Source: an uncultured bacterium
Lineage (GTDB): Bacteria; Planctomycetota; UBA1135; GCA-002686595
Direction of reading: 5' to 3'
Assembly (NCBI GenBank): GCA_938075305.1
Contig: CALJGV010000004.1
Location: 179,783-243,782 of the forward strand
DNA length: 64,000 nt
In this document: piece after piece, positions 25,715-34,198 of the stretch
Numbering within the stretch: position 1 is the stretch's first letter
Layout: each line of letters starts with the position of its first letter
Made by a program: the position numbers and the translations under genes
Notes under the pieces: model-generated
Database searches by the model: none
What the model was told of the DNA's origin: nothing
The model's input: the letters and a program-made list of their open reading frames with translations, nothing else

Positions 25715-27925
25715 TCAAAAGAGAGACTTCCCGGCCTCCCCGGATCCCGGTGACGGCCCTGCCCCACGATGGGCATGAAACTGCCTCCAGAGCTCGAATC
25801 GAGGCGTTTCGTGGAAATCCGCGCCGGCCCGCCCCTCGCCCCCGAGGCGGGTGAATTCCGGTGCACCGCGGCCCCCTGCGTCCCTCAGGTCGGGGAACAG
25901 CGCGCCCGTCGGCGAGGTCCCGAAGAGCATCGCGAGCTCGCGCGCCCGGCGGGGCGCCCCTTCCCCGTGCTCCGGGAGCGCGCCGTCGAGGCCCCTCACC
26001 ACTCCCCCGTAGGCTTCCACAAGCTCCGCCTCAGGCAGGGGCAGGTCCTCGAAGAGGCGGGGCTGGGTGGGTCCGTCACCTGGGGCATCAGCCCCAGCAA
26101 AACGGACCGCAGCGGGGCACTGGAAGGCCCCGGAGACCTCCACCTGCACGTCGGCCATTCGCCCCAAGCGGGCCCCCGCGTCCCGCAGCACACCCAGTAC
26201 CTGGGCGCCTTGATCGGGCTTGGCGACCCCGTCTCCCAGGATCCGTAGCGCCTCGTGGAGCCCTACCGGAATCAGGAGATGCACCTTCCTCGAGGCCACG
26301 GCCTCCCCCTGGCGCTGAGCGGCCTCGGCCTGAAACCGGGCGATGGACCCGCAGGCCTCCACCGCCGCCGCCACACGCTCCAGCGAGAGCTGCAGGAATC
26401 GCTCCTCCCTCCAGGGGCCCGCCACTCGGGCCAGCCGCGGCAGATTGATCGCGACCGCAGAGGCCGCCGAGAGGATCCCCCGCTCGCGCCGACCACGGGT
26501 GCACCCCGGGCCCACCCAGCGGGAGCCCTCGGGGGCCCATACCGGCACGAGGTGCCCCGACGCCAGAAGGCGCTCGATCCCGGCGCGGGTCTGCTCCCGA
26601 AGGTCCCCCCTGGGCGCCGCCGTGATCGCGTCCTCCACCTCGTCAAGGGTCGCGTGGAGTTGCACCGACGCGCCTCCCTCCAAGGTCGCTCGGGCGAGCC
26701 CCCGGATCAGCCGCCCCGAGGCGACCCCGCGCTTGCCGCCGAAGCGGACCACACCAAGGGCGCGCCCTGAGGCCTCGGCCACCGCGCCGAGGCTCTGGAG
26801 CAGGCCCACCACCGGGGCCTCCCGCCGGTCGAAGGAGGCGCCCCCAGGTTCCACCACGGCGGCGAGGAGTCCGGCGACGTCCTCCACGAAGAGCCCCCGG
26901 GCGACGTCGCGCAGGGCGAGGCCCACGCGGCGCACGAACCGGAACGCAGCCGACCGGGACCACTCGGCGCCCCCGGCAAGCAGATCAGCCGAGATCGAGC
27001 GGGAGAGCACCCGATGTGGCGCGCGGGCAGCGAGCAGGTGCAGGTCGGCACGACGGTGCGCCTCTCCCGCCTTGGGGGGGAGCACATCCTGCAGCGCCCA
27101 GCGCTCCACGAGCGCGTCGGAGGCGACCTGATCGAACTCCTCGCGCGAGGCGTGATCGCCCCAGGCGCTGGGCCCCGGTGTTCGCTCTAGCTGGATCGGC
27201 CGGCTGCCGTGGAGCGCCGAGGTGAGGTCCCGCCGGGGGACGCCGACGGCCCCGTACCGGCCGAGCGCCCCCGCAAGCCCGGCCTCCAGGAGGGCGTGGT
27301 TGACCAGCTCCCGCACGAGGCCTCCCCCCACGGCGGGGAGCGCTGCGCCCCGCAGGAAGGACTCCACGCGCGCGGCCACCGCCGTCGCCTGCTCCCTCCC
27401 GAGCCCGGCTTCCTCCACGAGCCCCGCCGCGATTCGGCCCACCTCGAAGGGCCTGGATCCCCCCTGCCCCTCGACCGCCGGAAGGCGACCCGCCCCGATC
27501 GCGCCGCCACTCCTCCGGCCCTGACCGAGCACCTCCCGCGCGCGCGCGCTCCGGTCCCGCGCAAGGATGTACTCCCTCGCGACCTCGGCCTGGCCCAGCT
27601 CCACCAGGGTCCGCTCCACCCGACGCCCGAGCTCCTCTGGGGCCACCGCGGGGGGACGCGGCGCCTCGCCCGCTGGGAGTGAGAACGCGACGATGTCCAC
27701 CACCTCATCCACGAGGGCGGCGTCGCCCACACCAGCTGCGGCTCGAGCCCGCTCGACGCTCGAGCGGAGCCGACCAGGGTCGAACGCACGGGTCACCGCC
27801 GACCCTGAGTCCCCAGCCTCACGCAGCGACGACGCGGCGCCGCGCAGCGGCGCCGACACACCCGACGCTTCCGGGGCCGGAGACTCCGCGCCCTCGGAGC
27901 CAAACAGCCCCCCTTCCCTCGACAT
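25715..27925 (-). CDS. NrdD-like protein with two ATP-cones and no glycyl-radical domain
   Basis: A 736-residue protein resembling anaerobic (class III) ribonucleotide reductase but incomplete. Residues 42-130 and about 155-245 each look like an ATP-cone. Residues 258-300 (ALVERWALQDVLPPKAGEAHRRADLHLL) match the NrdD section in which an archetype reads HLLPxxVxxAHxxGDIH. Residues 471-500 (GPGC475TRG, then AVAINLPRLARVAGP) match the NrdD block that carries the thiyl-radical cysteine and LNLPRIA. IPVGLHEALRILGDGV at 552-567 matches the GYIGIHE block. However, the C-terminus has no CxxC pairs and no RVxGYL glycyl-radical motif, and there are only three cysteines (475, 525, 603). It begins 12 bases after nrdR. 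It is likely a regulatory or non-catalytic relative. The resemblance was judged by eye. Confidence 0.65.
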   Translation of the reverse strand: MSREGGLFGSEGAESPAPEASGVSAPLRGAASSLREAGDSGSAVTRAFDPGRLRSSVERARAAAGVGDAALVDEVVDIVAFSLPAGEAPRPPAVAPEELGRRVERTLVELGQAEVAREYILARDRSARAREVLGQGRRSGGAIGAGRLPAVEGQGGSRPFEVGRIAAGLVEEAGLGREQATAVAARVESFLRGAALPAVGGGLVRELVNHALLEAGLAGALGRYGAVGVPRRDLTSALHGSRPIQLERTPGPSAWGDHASREEFDQVASDALVERWALQDVLPPKAGEAHRRADLHLLAARAPHRVLSRSISADLLAGGAEWSRSAAFRFVRRVGLALRDVARGLFVEDVAGLLAAVVEPGGASFDRREAPVVGLLQSLGAVAEASGRALGVVRFGGKRGVASGRLIRGLARATLEGGASVQLHATLDEVEDAITAAPRGDLREQTRAGIERLLASGHLVPVWAPEGSRWVGPGCTRGRRERGILSAASAVAINLPRLARVAGPWREERFLQLSLERVAAAVEACGSIARFQAEAAQRQGEAVASRKVHLLIPVGLHEALRILGDGVAKPDQGAQVLGVLRDAGARLGRMADVQVEVSGAFQCPAAVRFAGADAPGDGPTQPRLFEDLPLPEAELVEAYGGVVRGLDGALPEHGEGAPRRARELAMLFGTSPTGALFPDLRDAGGRGAPEFTRLGGEGRAGADFHETPRFELWRQFHAHRGAGPSPGSGEAGKSLF

Positions 27926-27937
27926 CCAATGCCCCGA

Positions 27938-28510
27938 TCAGGATCCGTCGCGAGAGTCCGGTGGGTACCCGGGATCCACCGGCCGGGCGGCCGGCTCCAC
28001 GGACGAAGGATCCTCGTCCCCCGCCGCGGCGAGGCCCGAGGCGTCCAGGCCCTCCACGTCCTCGTCCAGGATCGTCTCCAGCTCGGACATGAACTGCCCG
28101 ACGTCCTTGAACTCGCGGTACACGCTCGCGAAGCGGACGTAGGCGACCTGGTCCAGCTGGCGGAGCTCTTCCATGACGAGCGAGCCGATGACCGAGCTCG
28201 GCACCTCCCGGTCATACTCCCCCTGGCAGCGCCCCTCCACCCGCATGACGGCCTCCTCGATGTCCGCCATGGACACGGGCAGCTTCTCGCACGCGCGGAG
28301 CATCCCGTGGAGGATGCGGTCCCGGTCGAAGCGCACGCGCTCGCCGTTCTTCTTGATCACCCGGAGCGGGCTCTCCTCGATGCGCTCATAGGTCGTGAAC
28401 CGCATGAAGCACTCGAGGCACTCCCTGCGCCGGCGGATCACGACGCCGTCCGCGGAGGTCCGGGAATCGACGACCCGGTCGTCATCGGAGGAGCAGCGGG
28501 GGCACTTCAA
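27938..28510 (-). CDS. nrdR: Transcriptional repressor NrdR
   Basis: A 190-residue repressor of ribonucleotide reductase genes. The zinc ribbon is C3-x2-C6 ... C31-x2-C34 (MKCPRCSSDDDRVVDSR, RRRRECLECFMRFTTYERIE). The ATP-cone spans about 48-140 (LRVIKKNGERVRFDRDRILHGMLRACEK, VAYVRFASVYREFKDV) and senses ATP/dATP. The start is TTG at 28510; the conserved MKCPxC sequence fixes it. The C-terminal 40 residues are an acidic, proline-containing extension not found in typical 150-residue NrdR. It is followed by the NrdD-like gene. No classical nrdAB or complete nrdD is seen in this window. Confidence 0.95.
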   Translation of the reverse strand: MKCPRCSSDDDRVVDSRTSADGVVIRRRRECLECFMRFTTYERIEESPLRVIKKNGERVRFDRDRILHGMLRACEKLPVSMADIEEAVMRVEGRCQGEYDREVPSSVIGSLVMEELRQLDQVAYVRFASVYREFKDVGQFMSELETILDEDVEGLDASGLAAAGDEDPSSVEPAARPVDPGYPPDSRDGS

Positions 28511-28519
28511 GGTAAGGAA

Positions 28520-28533
28520 GGGGCCGCAGCCCC
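28520..28533 (-). terminator. Short GC hairpin between mnmE and nrdR
   Basis: GGGGC and GCCCC flank a CGCA loop, followed in the minus direction by a pyrimidine run CTTCCTTACC that leads directly to the nrdR TTG. It could end mnmE transcripts or fold in the nrdR leader close to its start codon. Confidence 0.3.
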
Positions 28534-28597
28534 GGGGCCGAGTGGAGCAAGCCCCAGGGGGCGTGTCAACGGGGACCGCTCACCCCCATGGTCGCCC

Positions 28598-29995
28598 TCA
28601 CTTCCCGAGGCAAAACTGGGCGAAGATCCGGTCCAGGAGGTCCTCAGGCGTGGTCCGGCCCGCGATGCCGTCCAGGGCGTCCGTGGCCCCGCGCAGCTCC
28701 TCGGCCACCTGGTCGAGGGGCGCGCCGTCCACGGAGAGCCCCTCCAGCGCACGCTCGACCCCGGCGTGGGCCTCCTCGAGCGACCTCAGGTGCCTGGCGC
28801 CGAGGCCCACGATCCCCGCTCCGGTGGCCGATGCCTCCCGGGCGTCCATCAACTGGAGCGCCATCCGCTCGAGGTCCTCGACCCCGGCGCCGGTGGCCGC
28901 GCTGATTCCAACCCAGCCCCCGACGCCCTCGAGCAGCGAAGACGCCGGCTCCGGCCCTGCGCCCTCGAGGTCCACCTTGTTCCAGGCGAGCAGCACCGGG
29001 GCCCCGCCCGGATCCAGGGCGGGCAACTGAGGCGCCGCGGCGTCCACCACCGCCACCACCAGGTCCGCCGCGCCCACGAGCCGCGCCGCGCGGTCCTCGG
29101 CGAGCCGGTCCGGATCGTCCCCGGGCCGATCGTCCACCGCCCGCTCCATGACCCCGGCGGTATCCAACAGATCACAGGTGCGGGAGGGGCCGAGCCGCCA
29201 CTCCGCACGCTTCGCGTCGCGGGTGGTCCCCGCGAGGTCGCTGACCAGCGCCTCGCCGCTGGCCTCCGACGCGCCGCCCGATGAGAGCCGGTTGAAGAGA
29301 GTGCTCTTGCCCGCGTTCGGGGCGCCGGCGAGCACGACCCGCGTGGCGCTCCCGGTGGCCATGCGCGCCCGCTCCCAGCCGAGCGCCTCAACGAGGCCTT
29401 CGCGCACCTCCGCGGCCATCCGCCTCAGCTCGGGGACCGGCACGTGCCCGGTATCCGCCTCGTCGAAGTCGAGGCTCGCCTCAGTCAGCGCGCGCACCGC
29501 CTCGAGGGAGGCGCGGAGTCCGGCAAGCCGCTGGTCGAGCCCACCCGCGAGCAGGGCCGCAGCGGCCCGGCGCTCGGCGGCGGTCCTGGAGTGGACCAAC
29601 GCCAGGACGCCCTCGGCCCTGGTCAGATCGATGCGCCCGTTCTCGAAGGCGCGCCTCGTGAACTCCCCCGGCTCTGCCAACGTCGCCCCCGCCAGGAGGA
29701 CTCGCTCCAGCGCGCCCTGGGCCAGCTGCGCGTGTCCCGGGAGATGGAGCTCGAGCACGTCCTCGGCCGTGAAGGAGCGAGGCCCCGGCATCCAGACCGC
29801 GAGGCAGGGCAGCGACCCGACCCCGTCGTCGAACTCGACCTCGTGCGCCCCCCGCACCCCAAGGGCGAGGCGCTCACCCACCGGGGTTCGGCAGCACTCG
29901 GCGCCCAGGGAGGCCGCCCGCGGGCCCGAGATCCGAAGGATGGCCCGCCGGCCTGCGCCGGCCGCCGAGGCGATCGCCGCGATGGTCGCGCTCAC
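28598..29995 (-). CDS. mnmE: tRNA modification GTPase MnmE (TrmE)
   Basis: A 465-residue GTPase that, with MnmG, modifies the wobble uridine of certain tRNAs. The N-terminal folate-binding domain starts at TIAAIASAAGAGRRAILRISG. The inserted G domain shows G1 GAPNAGKST near 224-232, the G2/G3 region (LAGTTRD, LLDTAG) and G4 NKVD. The protein ends in FCLGK, equivalent to the FC(I/L)GK with its catalytic cysteine. The helical domain carries PGEFTRRAFENGRIDLTRAEG. The GTG start overlaps the yidC stop as GTGA, giving the common yidC-mnmE pair. Confidence 0.96.
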   Translation of the reverse strand: MSATIAAIASAAGAGRRAILRISGPRAASLGAECCRTPVGERLALGVRGAHEVEFDDGVGSLPCLAVWMPGPRSFTAEDVLELHLPGHAQLAQGALERVLLAGATLAEPGEFTRRAFENGRIDLTRAEGVLALVHSRTAAERRAAAALLAGGLDQRLAGLRASLEAVRALTEASLDFDEADTGHVPVPELRRMAAEVREGLVEALGWERARMATGSATRVVLAGAPNAGKSTLFNRLSSGGASEASGEALVSDLAGTTRDAKRAEWRLGPSRTCDLLDTAGVMERAVDDRPGDDPDRLAEDRAARLVGAADLVVAVVDAAAPQLPALDPGGAPVLLAWNKVDLEGAGPEPASSLLEGVGGWVGISAATGAGVEDLERMALQLMDAREASATGAGIVGLGARHLRSLEEAHAGVERALEGLSVDGAPLDQVAEELRGATDALDGIAGRTTPEDLLDRIFAQFCLGK

Positions 29996-31977
29996 CGCTT
30001 CTTGCGGCCTCCGCCCCCACGGGCCTGCGCGGCCTTACGCTGCGACTCCTGCTGGGCCACGGCCTGCTTCTGGAGCTGCTCCAGCTTCTCCATCCAACGG
30101 CTCTTCTTGCGGGGCTGCTCGGAGTCGTCCAGGGGCCAGATCCGGCGGATGACCGTGTACTCCATGATCCCGAAGGCGCTGGTGGTGATCATGTAGAGGG
30201 AGAGGCCGGCGGCGTAGTTGTAGAGGAAGACCCCGAACATGATCGGCATCCACATCATCATCTTCTGCATCTGCCGCGCCTGCTCGTTGTCCGTGGCGGG
30301 CTTGGGCACCACCTTCTGCTGGCCGACCCAGAGCACGACCATCAGGATCGGCAGGAGGTTCAGGTACTCGATCGGCCCGATGATCGGGAAGGGAAGATCG
30401 ATGCGCATCAGCTGGTCCGGCTGGGACAGATCTTTGATCCAGCCGAAGAAGGGCTCCTGGCGCAGGTCGAAGGACACGCGAAGGGCGCTGAAGAGCCCGA
30501 AGAAGATCGGGATCTGAAGGAAGACCGGGAGACAGCCTCCGATGGGCGGCATGGCGCCCTCCTCCTGGAAGATCCGCGCCTGCTCCTGGCGCAGCCGCTT
30601 GGGGTCGTTCTCGTACTTCTTCTTGATCGCGTCGATCTTCGGCTGAACACGCTTCATCTTCGTCGCGTGCCGCGCCATCGACGTCTGCATGCGCCGGTTG
30701 AGCGGGAAGAGGAGGCTCCGCACACAGAGCGTGAGGATGATGATCGCGACGCCCCAGTTCCCCACCACGCCGTGGAGGAAGTCGAGGAAGCCGAGGATCA
30801 CCTTCGCGATGGTCGCGAAGAAGCCAAGGTCCTCCTGCTGGACCTGCTGCACGATGGGAACGAACGGGTCGCTCTGGTCGAGCCAGCGCTCCGACTTGGG
30901 CCCGTAGTAGCACTCGAACTCAACGGAGGAGGACGCGCCCTGACTGGGGGTGGTCAGCGCGAGGACGCCCTCCACCATGAAGTCGAGGAAGGAGCCCTTT
31001 GCCCCGTCGGACTCCAGGGCCGATTGGAGGTCGAACAGCGCCATCCACTTGGCCTCCGCGAGCGTCGCCCGTGCCAGGTCGTTGGACGGGCGCGAGAGCA
31101 TCGTGAAGTACTTGTTGTGGGTCCCCAGGAACCCGATCTCGGACCGCTTGTTGGAGGCGAGCAGGCCGCGACGGGGGTCCCCGTCCGTGTCGAGCAGGTG
31201 CTCCACGAGGTCGTCGTCCCGGCTCGCCGAGACCGCCCGGGGCTCCTGATAGAAGCTGTCCTTCCCCTCGGCCCGCATCCCCGCCGAGGTGATCAGCCCC
31301 AGGGTCGCGCGCTTCGAGGCCACCGCCGCCGAGGTGCTCTGCAGCTCGACTTCCACGCGCAGCTGGAACTGATCCGGCACGTGGCGGATCCGCTTGATCA
31401 GCGTCAGCCCCCCCGCGTCCCGGTGGGTGAACTCCATCCCGTCGCCGAGGGCCTTGTGCTCCCAGTGGACGGTGCTCAGATCCGAGGTGAGGATCTCCTG
31501 GGCGGAGAGATCCGGCCGTAGCATGAACGACTGGAAGGTCTGCTCGGGGGTCACCGCGGGCCGCACGACCGGCACGCGGTTCGCCATGACCTGGCGTTCC
31601 TCGTCGCTGAGCCCCTCCCGGACGAAGAAGCCGCCCAGGCGGATCTCGGCCACGCTGCCGCCGAGGCTATCGAAGCGAACGAACGCGTGGCCCTCGGAGC
31701 CGGGCACGCCCAGCTCGACCCAGTCCGACCAAGGCTCCACCGTGGGGGCGGCGCCCGGCGTCGCGTCTGGTGTCGGCGTCGGAGCGGCAGGGGCAGTGCT
31801 CTCCTCCGCCCCAGGCGAGGCGGGCGCCACCTCGTCCACCGCGGCACCTTCGACTGCAGCCTCCTCGGTGGCAGCCCCTGCGCCCTCCTCGGGCGTGGGG
31901 GCGTTGAGGTAGCTCCATCCGAACAGGATGAGGAAGCACAGGACGAGTGCCAGGGGGAGACGCTTCTCCGGACCCAT
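29992..31977 (-). CDS. yidC: Membrane protein insertase YidC
   Basis: A 661-residue Gram-negative-type YidC, which inserts and folds inner-membrane proteins alone or with Sec. An N-terminal signal anchor (LALVLCFLILFGWSYL) is followed by a Pro/Ala/Glu-rich linker, a large periplasmic beta domain (about 80-390) and the five-helix core: FLHGVVGNWGVAIIILTLCVRSLLFPLNRRMQTSMARHATKMKRVQPKI, then PIGGCLPVFLQIPIFFGLFSALR, and FLYNYAAGLSLYMITTS. The Arg in VRSLLFPL corresponds to the conserved groove arginine. The C-terminus is basic (RGGGGRKKR). It shares the yidC-mnmE overlap. The rnpA-yidD pair that normally accompanies it is elsewhere in the window. Confidence 0.96.
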   Translation of the reverse strand: MGPEKRLPLALVLCFLILFGWSYLNAPTPEEGAGAATEEAAVEGAAVDEVAPASPGAEESTAPAAPTPTPDATPGAAPTVEPWSDWVELGVPGSEGHAFVRFDSLGGSVAEIRLGGFFVREGLSDEERQVMANRVPVVRPAVTPEQTFQSFMLRPDLSAQEILTSDLSTVHWEHKALGDGMEFTHRDAGGLTLIKRIRHVPDQFQLRVEVELQSTSAAVASKRATLGLITSAGMRAEGKDSFYQEPRAVSASRDDDLVEHLLDTDGDPRRGLLASNKRSEIGFLGTHNKYFTMLSRPSNDLARATLAEAKWMALFDLQSALESDGAKGSFLDFMVEGVLALTTPSQGASSSVEFECYYGPKSERWLDQSDPFVPIVQQVQQEDLGFFATIAKVILGFLDFLHGVVGNWGVAIIILTLCVRSLLFPLNRRMQTSMARHATKMKRVQPKIDAIKKKYENDPKRLRQEQARIFQEEGAMPPIGGCLPVFLQIPIFFGLFSALRVSFDLRQEPFFGWIKDLSQPDQLMRIDLPFPIIGPIEYLNLLPILMVVLWVGQQKVVPKPATDNEQARQMQKMMMWMPIMFGVFLYNYAAGLSLYMITTSAFGIMEYTVIRRIWPLDDSEQPRKKSRWMEKLEQLQKQAVAQQESQRKAAQARGGGGRKKR

Positions 31978-32031
31978 GGTGCGAATGACTAGGAGGTAAG
32001 CCCCGAGGGGCCGGGAGGGTGGACTGGCCGA

Positions 32032-32844
32032 TCAGCGCCCGCTAGCGAGGCGTTCGGCAAGGAATTCGGGGAGCTCGTCGACGGCGTGGATCGCCGCAGC
32101 GGCGCTCGCGTGGTCGTAATCCGCGCGCACGAAGGTCACGTTACGACCGTCGAAGAGGACGTAGGAGAGCCGGGGGTCGCCGTCCCTCGGCTGCCCCACG
32201 GAGCCCACGTTGACGATGGCACGGTTCCCGTCCAGGTCTCCGAGGTCGTAGGGGCCACAGACGGGGTCCTCTCCCTTGGGAACGAAGTAAGCCCCATCTT
32301 CGAAGAGCACCACGGGCACGTGGCTGTGCCCGATGAAGCAGATCGAGCGGCTCATGGCGCTGAAGAGCGCAGCCATCTTGTCGCGGTCCCGGATGTCCCG
32401 GGGGATCACGTACTCGCGCACGGGGTCGCGCGGCGACCCGTGGGCGAACATGGCCACGTCATCGGTGCCGCTGGCCTCCAGATCACCGATGAAGTCCCAG
32501 TAGTCATCCGCGCGGGCAGGGTCGCGGCTGACCTCTTCGCGGGTCCACTCGATGGCCGCTCTGGCCTTGGGGTTGAAGTCGTCTGCGCTGAAGAGGAGCG
32601 CCTCCTCGTGGTTGCCCTTCAGGCAGAGGCCGGGCTCGAGGCCCTCGCCCTCCCCCGTGGGGGCGGGGACGCAACGCTGCATCACCGCATCGAGGCACGC
32701 GCGCGGTTCGGCGCCGTACCCCACCATGTCCCCGAGGCACACGAACCGCCTCACCCCCCGCCGGGCCGCGTCGGCGAGGCAGGCCTCGAGGGCCTGTCGG
32801 TTCCCGTGCAGGTCGCTGATGATGGCCGTGAGGTGATAAGTCAT
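32032..32844 (-). CDS. Calcineurin-like metallophosphoesterase
   Basis: A 270-residue phosphoesterase of the YfcE/Ser-Thr phosphatase-like group. The metal-binding motifs appear in order: SDLHGNRQAL near 11, CLGDMVGYGAEP near 36, KGNHEEAL near 78, FAHGSPR near 136 and IGHSHVP near 174. It needs two metal ions. The substrate is unknown; relatives include phosphodiesterases and protein phosphatases. The protein is soluble and cytoplasmic. It lies 54 bases upstream of yidC on the same strand, with no evident functional link. Confidence 0.88.
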   Translation of the reverse strand: MTYHLTAIISDLHGNRQALEACLADAARRGVRRFVCLGDMVGYGAEPRACLDAVMQRCVPAPTGEGEGLEPGLCLKGNHEEALLFSADDFNPKARAAIEWTREEVSRDPARADDYWDFIGDLEASGTDDVAMFAHGSPRDPVREYVIPRDIRDRDKMAALFSAMSRSICFIGHSHVPVVLFEDGAYFVPKGEDPVCGPYDLGDLDGNRAIVNVGSVGQPRDGDPRLSYVLFDGRNVTFVRADYDHASAAAAIHAVDELPEFLAERLASGR

Positions 32845-32929
32845 GGGACTCCTCGCCCAGCCCGCGGCTGAACCGAGGGAGAAGTATCGGGACCTGCCGC
32901 TCCCACGGCAACCTCGCGCCCCAGGACCT

Positions 32930-34198
32930 TCAGTCCGACTCGCCGATCGTCTCCGGCACGGAGCCCTGGCCCGCGGCGGGGGCCGCTAGCGGCCCGGTGA
33001 GCGGGTGTTGGTGCCGTGAACCGTCCGTGGACTTTGGCGGGGCCGGGATCTGATCTTGATGCTGGCCCTCAAGAGGGCGGGGAAGCCCCGGGTCCGCCCC
33101 CAGGCCAGCGCGGGGCTTTCCTTCGTCACCGCCCCGCGACGGTGTGAGCTCGTCCCAACGATCGCGCACCTGAACGCGCGGTTCCGCCGGCCCGGAATCT
33201 CCCTCCGGCTGGGGGCCCTCATCCGAGCCATCGTCCTCGCCTGGTAAGGGCATGGACGGGGGACGGTCAGCAGCCTCCCGCGTCTGCAGAGCCGGCGCCA
33301 CATAGCCGCGGGTCGAGTGAACGGCGATGATGTAGAGCACGACGCTGATGACGAGCCCGACGGGGCGGCTATCGTCCGACCCGGTCACCATCTCCACGAG
33401 TATCGGTGGAGAGACCAGCAGGGCGACCACCAGCGAGGTACTGATGGGTCCGAAGCCGATCCCGGCGAGGCGATTCCCGAGGTGGGTTCGATCCCCCTCC
33501 CAGAAGGGCTGCCCCCGCAGGGCTCGGCTAATGATGACCCGGGCGGCGTCCAGCAGGGGGACCAAGAGCAACGTGGCGGCGCCCGGCGTCACCGCGATGG
33601 CGACTCCGAGCAGGTGCGTCCCGGAGTCCCCGAGCATCGCGAGAGGCACGGACTCCCGGAAGGTCTTCCGATTGCGCAAGAAGGTATTGAAGGGCAGGTA
33701 GCCCCCCACGGCGGCGGCGAACCCGGCGCTGCCCTGGCCGAGGGCGATGCCGCAGGCCGTCCCCGCCATCCCGTCTGCATGGTCGAAGAGGTTGACCGCG
33801 TTCATCGCCACAAGGGCGACGGCGGCCATCGTGAGCAGGTCCGCCGAGGTGTGGTCTGCGAAGCCGGGGCCGGGGACCACGATGAGGAGGGTGGCCACCG
33901 TGATCTGCCCGGACAGCTTGACGGCCGGGCTCAACCCTCCGCGGCGGAAGTCGTCGATCAGCCCCAGCACGAAGGCTCCAATCAGGGCCGACCACGGGAT
34001 CGGGAGTCCTGGGTCCAGGTAGCTCGTCAGCGCCATGGCACCGAGGACGGCCGCACCCCCGACCACGGGGATGTTCTCCTCGATGGGCTTGCGATACTCC
34101 AGGCCCTCACGGCGATCAAACCACCCGAGCAAGGGAGCTACGCTCACCAGCAATCCCGTGAGCAGGACGCTGACGGCCACGGTCACGAAGACGATCAC
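32930..34198 (-). CDS. WecA/MraY-type polyprenyl-phosphate sugar-1-phosphate transferase
   Basis: A roughly 422-residue integral membrane protein with ten or so hydrophobic segments. It belongs to glycosyltransferase family 4 of the WecA/MraY/RfbP-like sort, starting glycan assembly by moving a sugar-1-phosphate to undecaprenyl phosphate. The active-site motifs are GAFVLGLIDDF (Mg-binding DD), AMNAVNLFDHADGMAG (equivalent to the NxxNxxDGxDGL motif) and HLGNRLAGIGF (histidine loop). I prefer the GTG at 34198, which overlaps the nadD stop as GTGA; the in-frame ATG at 34219 would overlap it by 25 bases. The C-terminal 110 residues are an acidic, proline-rich cytoplasmic tail not seen in WecA. 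It may serve the surface glycan assembled by the glycosyltransferases at 9965-15755. Confidence 0.85.
   Translation of the reverse strand: MIVFVTVAVSVLLTGLLVSVAPLLGWFDRREGLEYRKPIEENIPVVGGAAVLGAMALTSYLDPGLPIPWSALIGAFVLGLIDDFRRGGLSPAVKLSGQITVATLLIVVPGPGFADHTSADLLTMAAVALVAMNAVNLFDHADGMAGTACGIALGQGSAGFAAAVGGYLPFNTFLRNRKTFRESVPLAMLGDSGTHLLGVAIAVTPGAATLLLVPLLDAARVIISRALRGQPFWEGDRTHLGNRLAGIGFGPISTSLVVALLVSPPILVEMVTGSDDSRPVGLVISVVLYIIAVHSTRGYVAPALQTREAADRPPSMPLPGEDDGSDEGPQPEGDSGPAEPRVQVRDRWDELTPSRGGDEGKPRAGLGADPGLPRPLEGQHQDQIPAPPKSTDGSRHQHPLTGPLAAPAAGQGSVPETIGESD

Noticed and set aside
21804..25778. 1324-codon plus-strand open frame opposite smc
   Set aside because: Complete antisense shadow of the smc gene, which has all Walker and signature motifs.
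33481..33510. GGTTCGATCC-like tRNA motif on the plus strand
   Set aside because: It lies inside the sugar-phosphate transferase gene and has no cloverleaf context.
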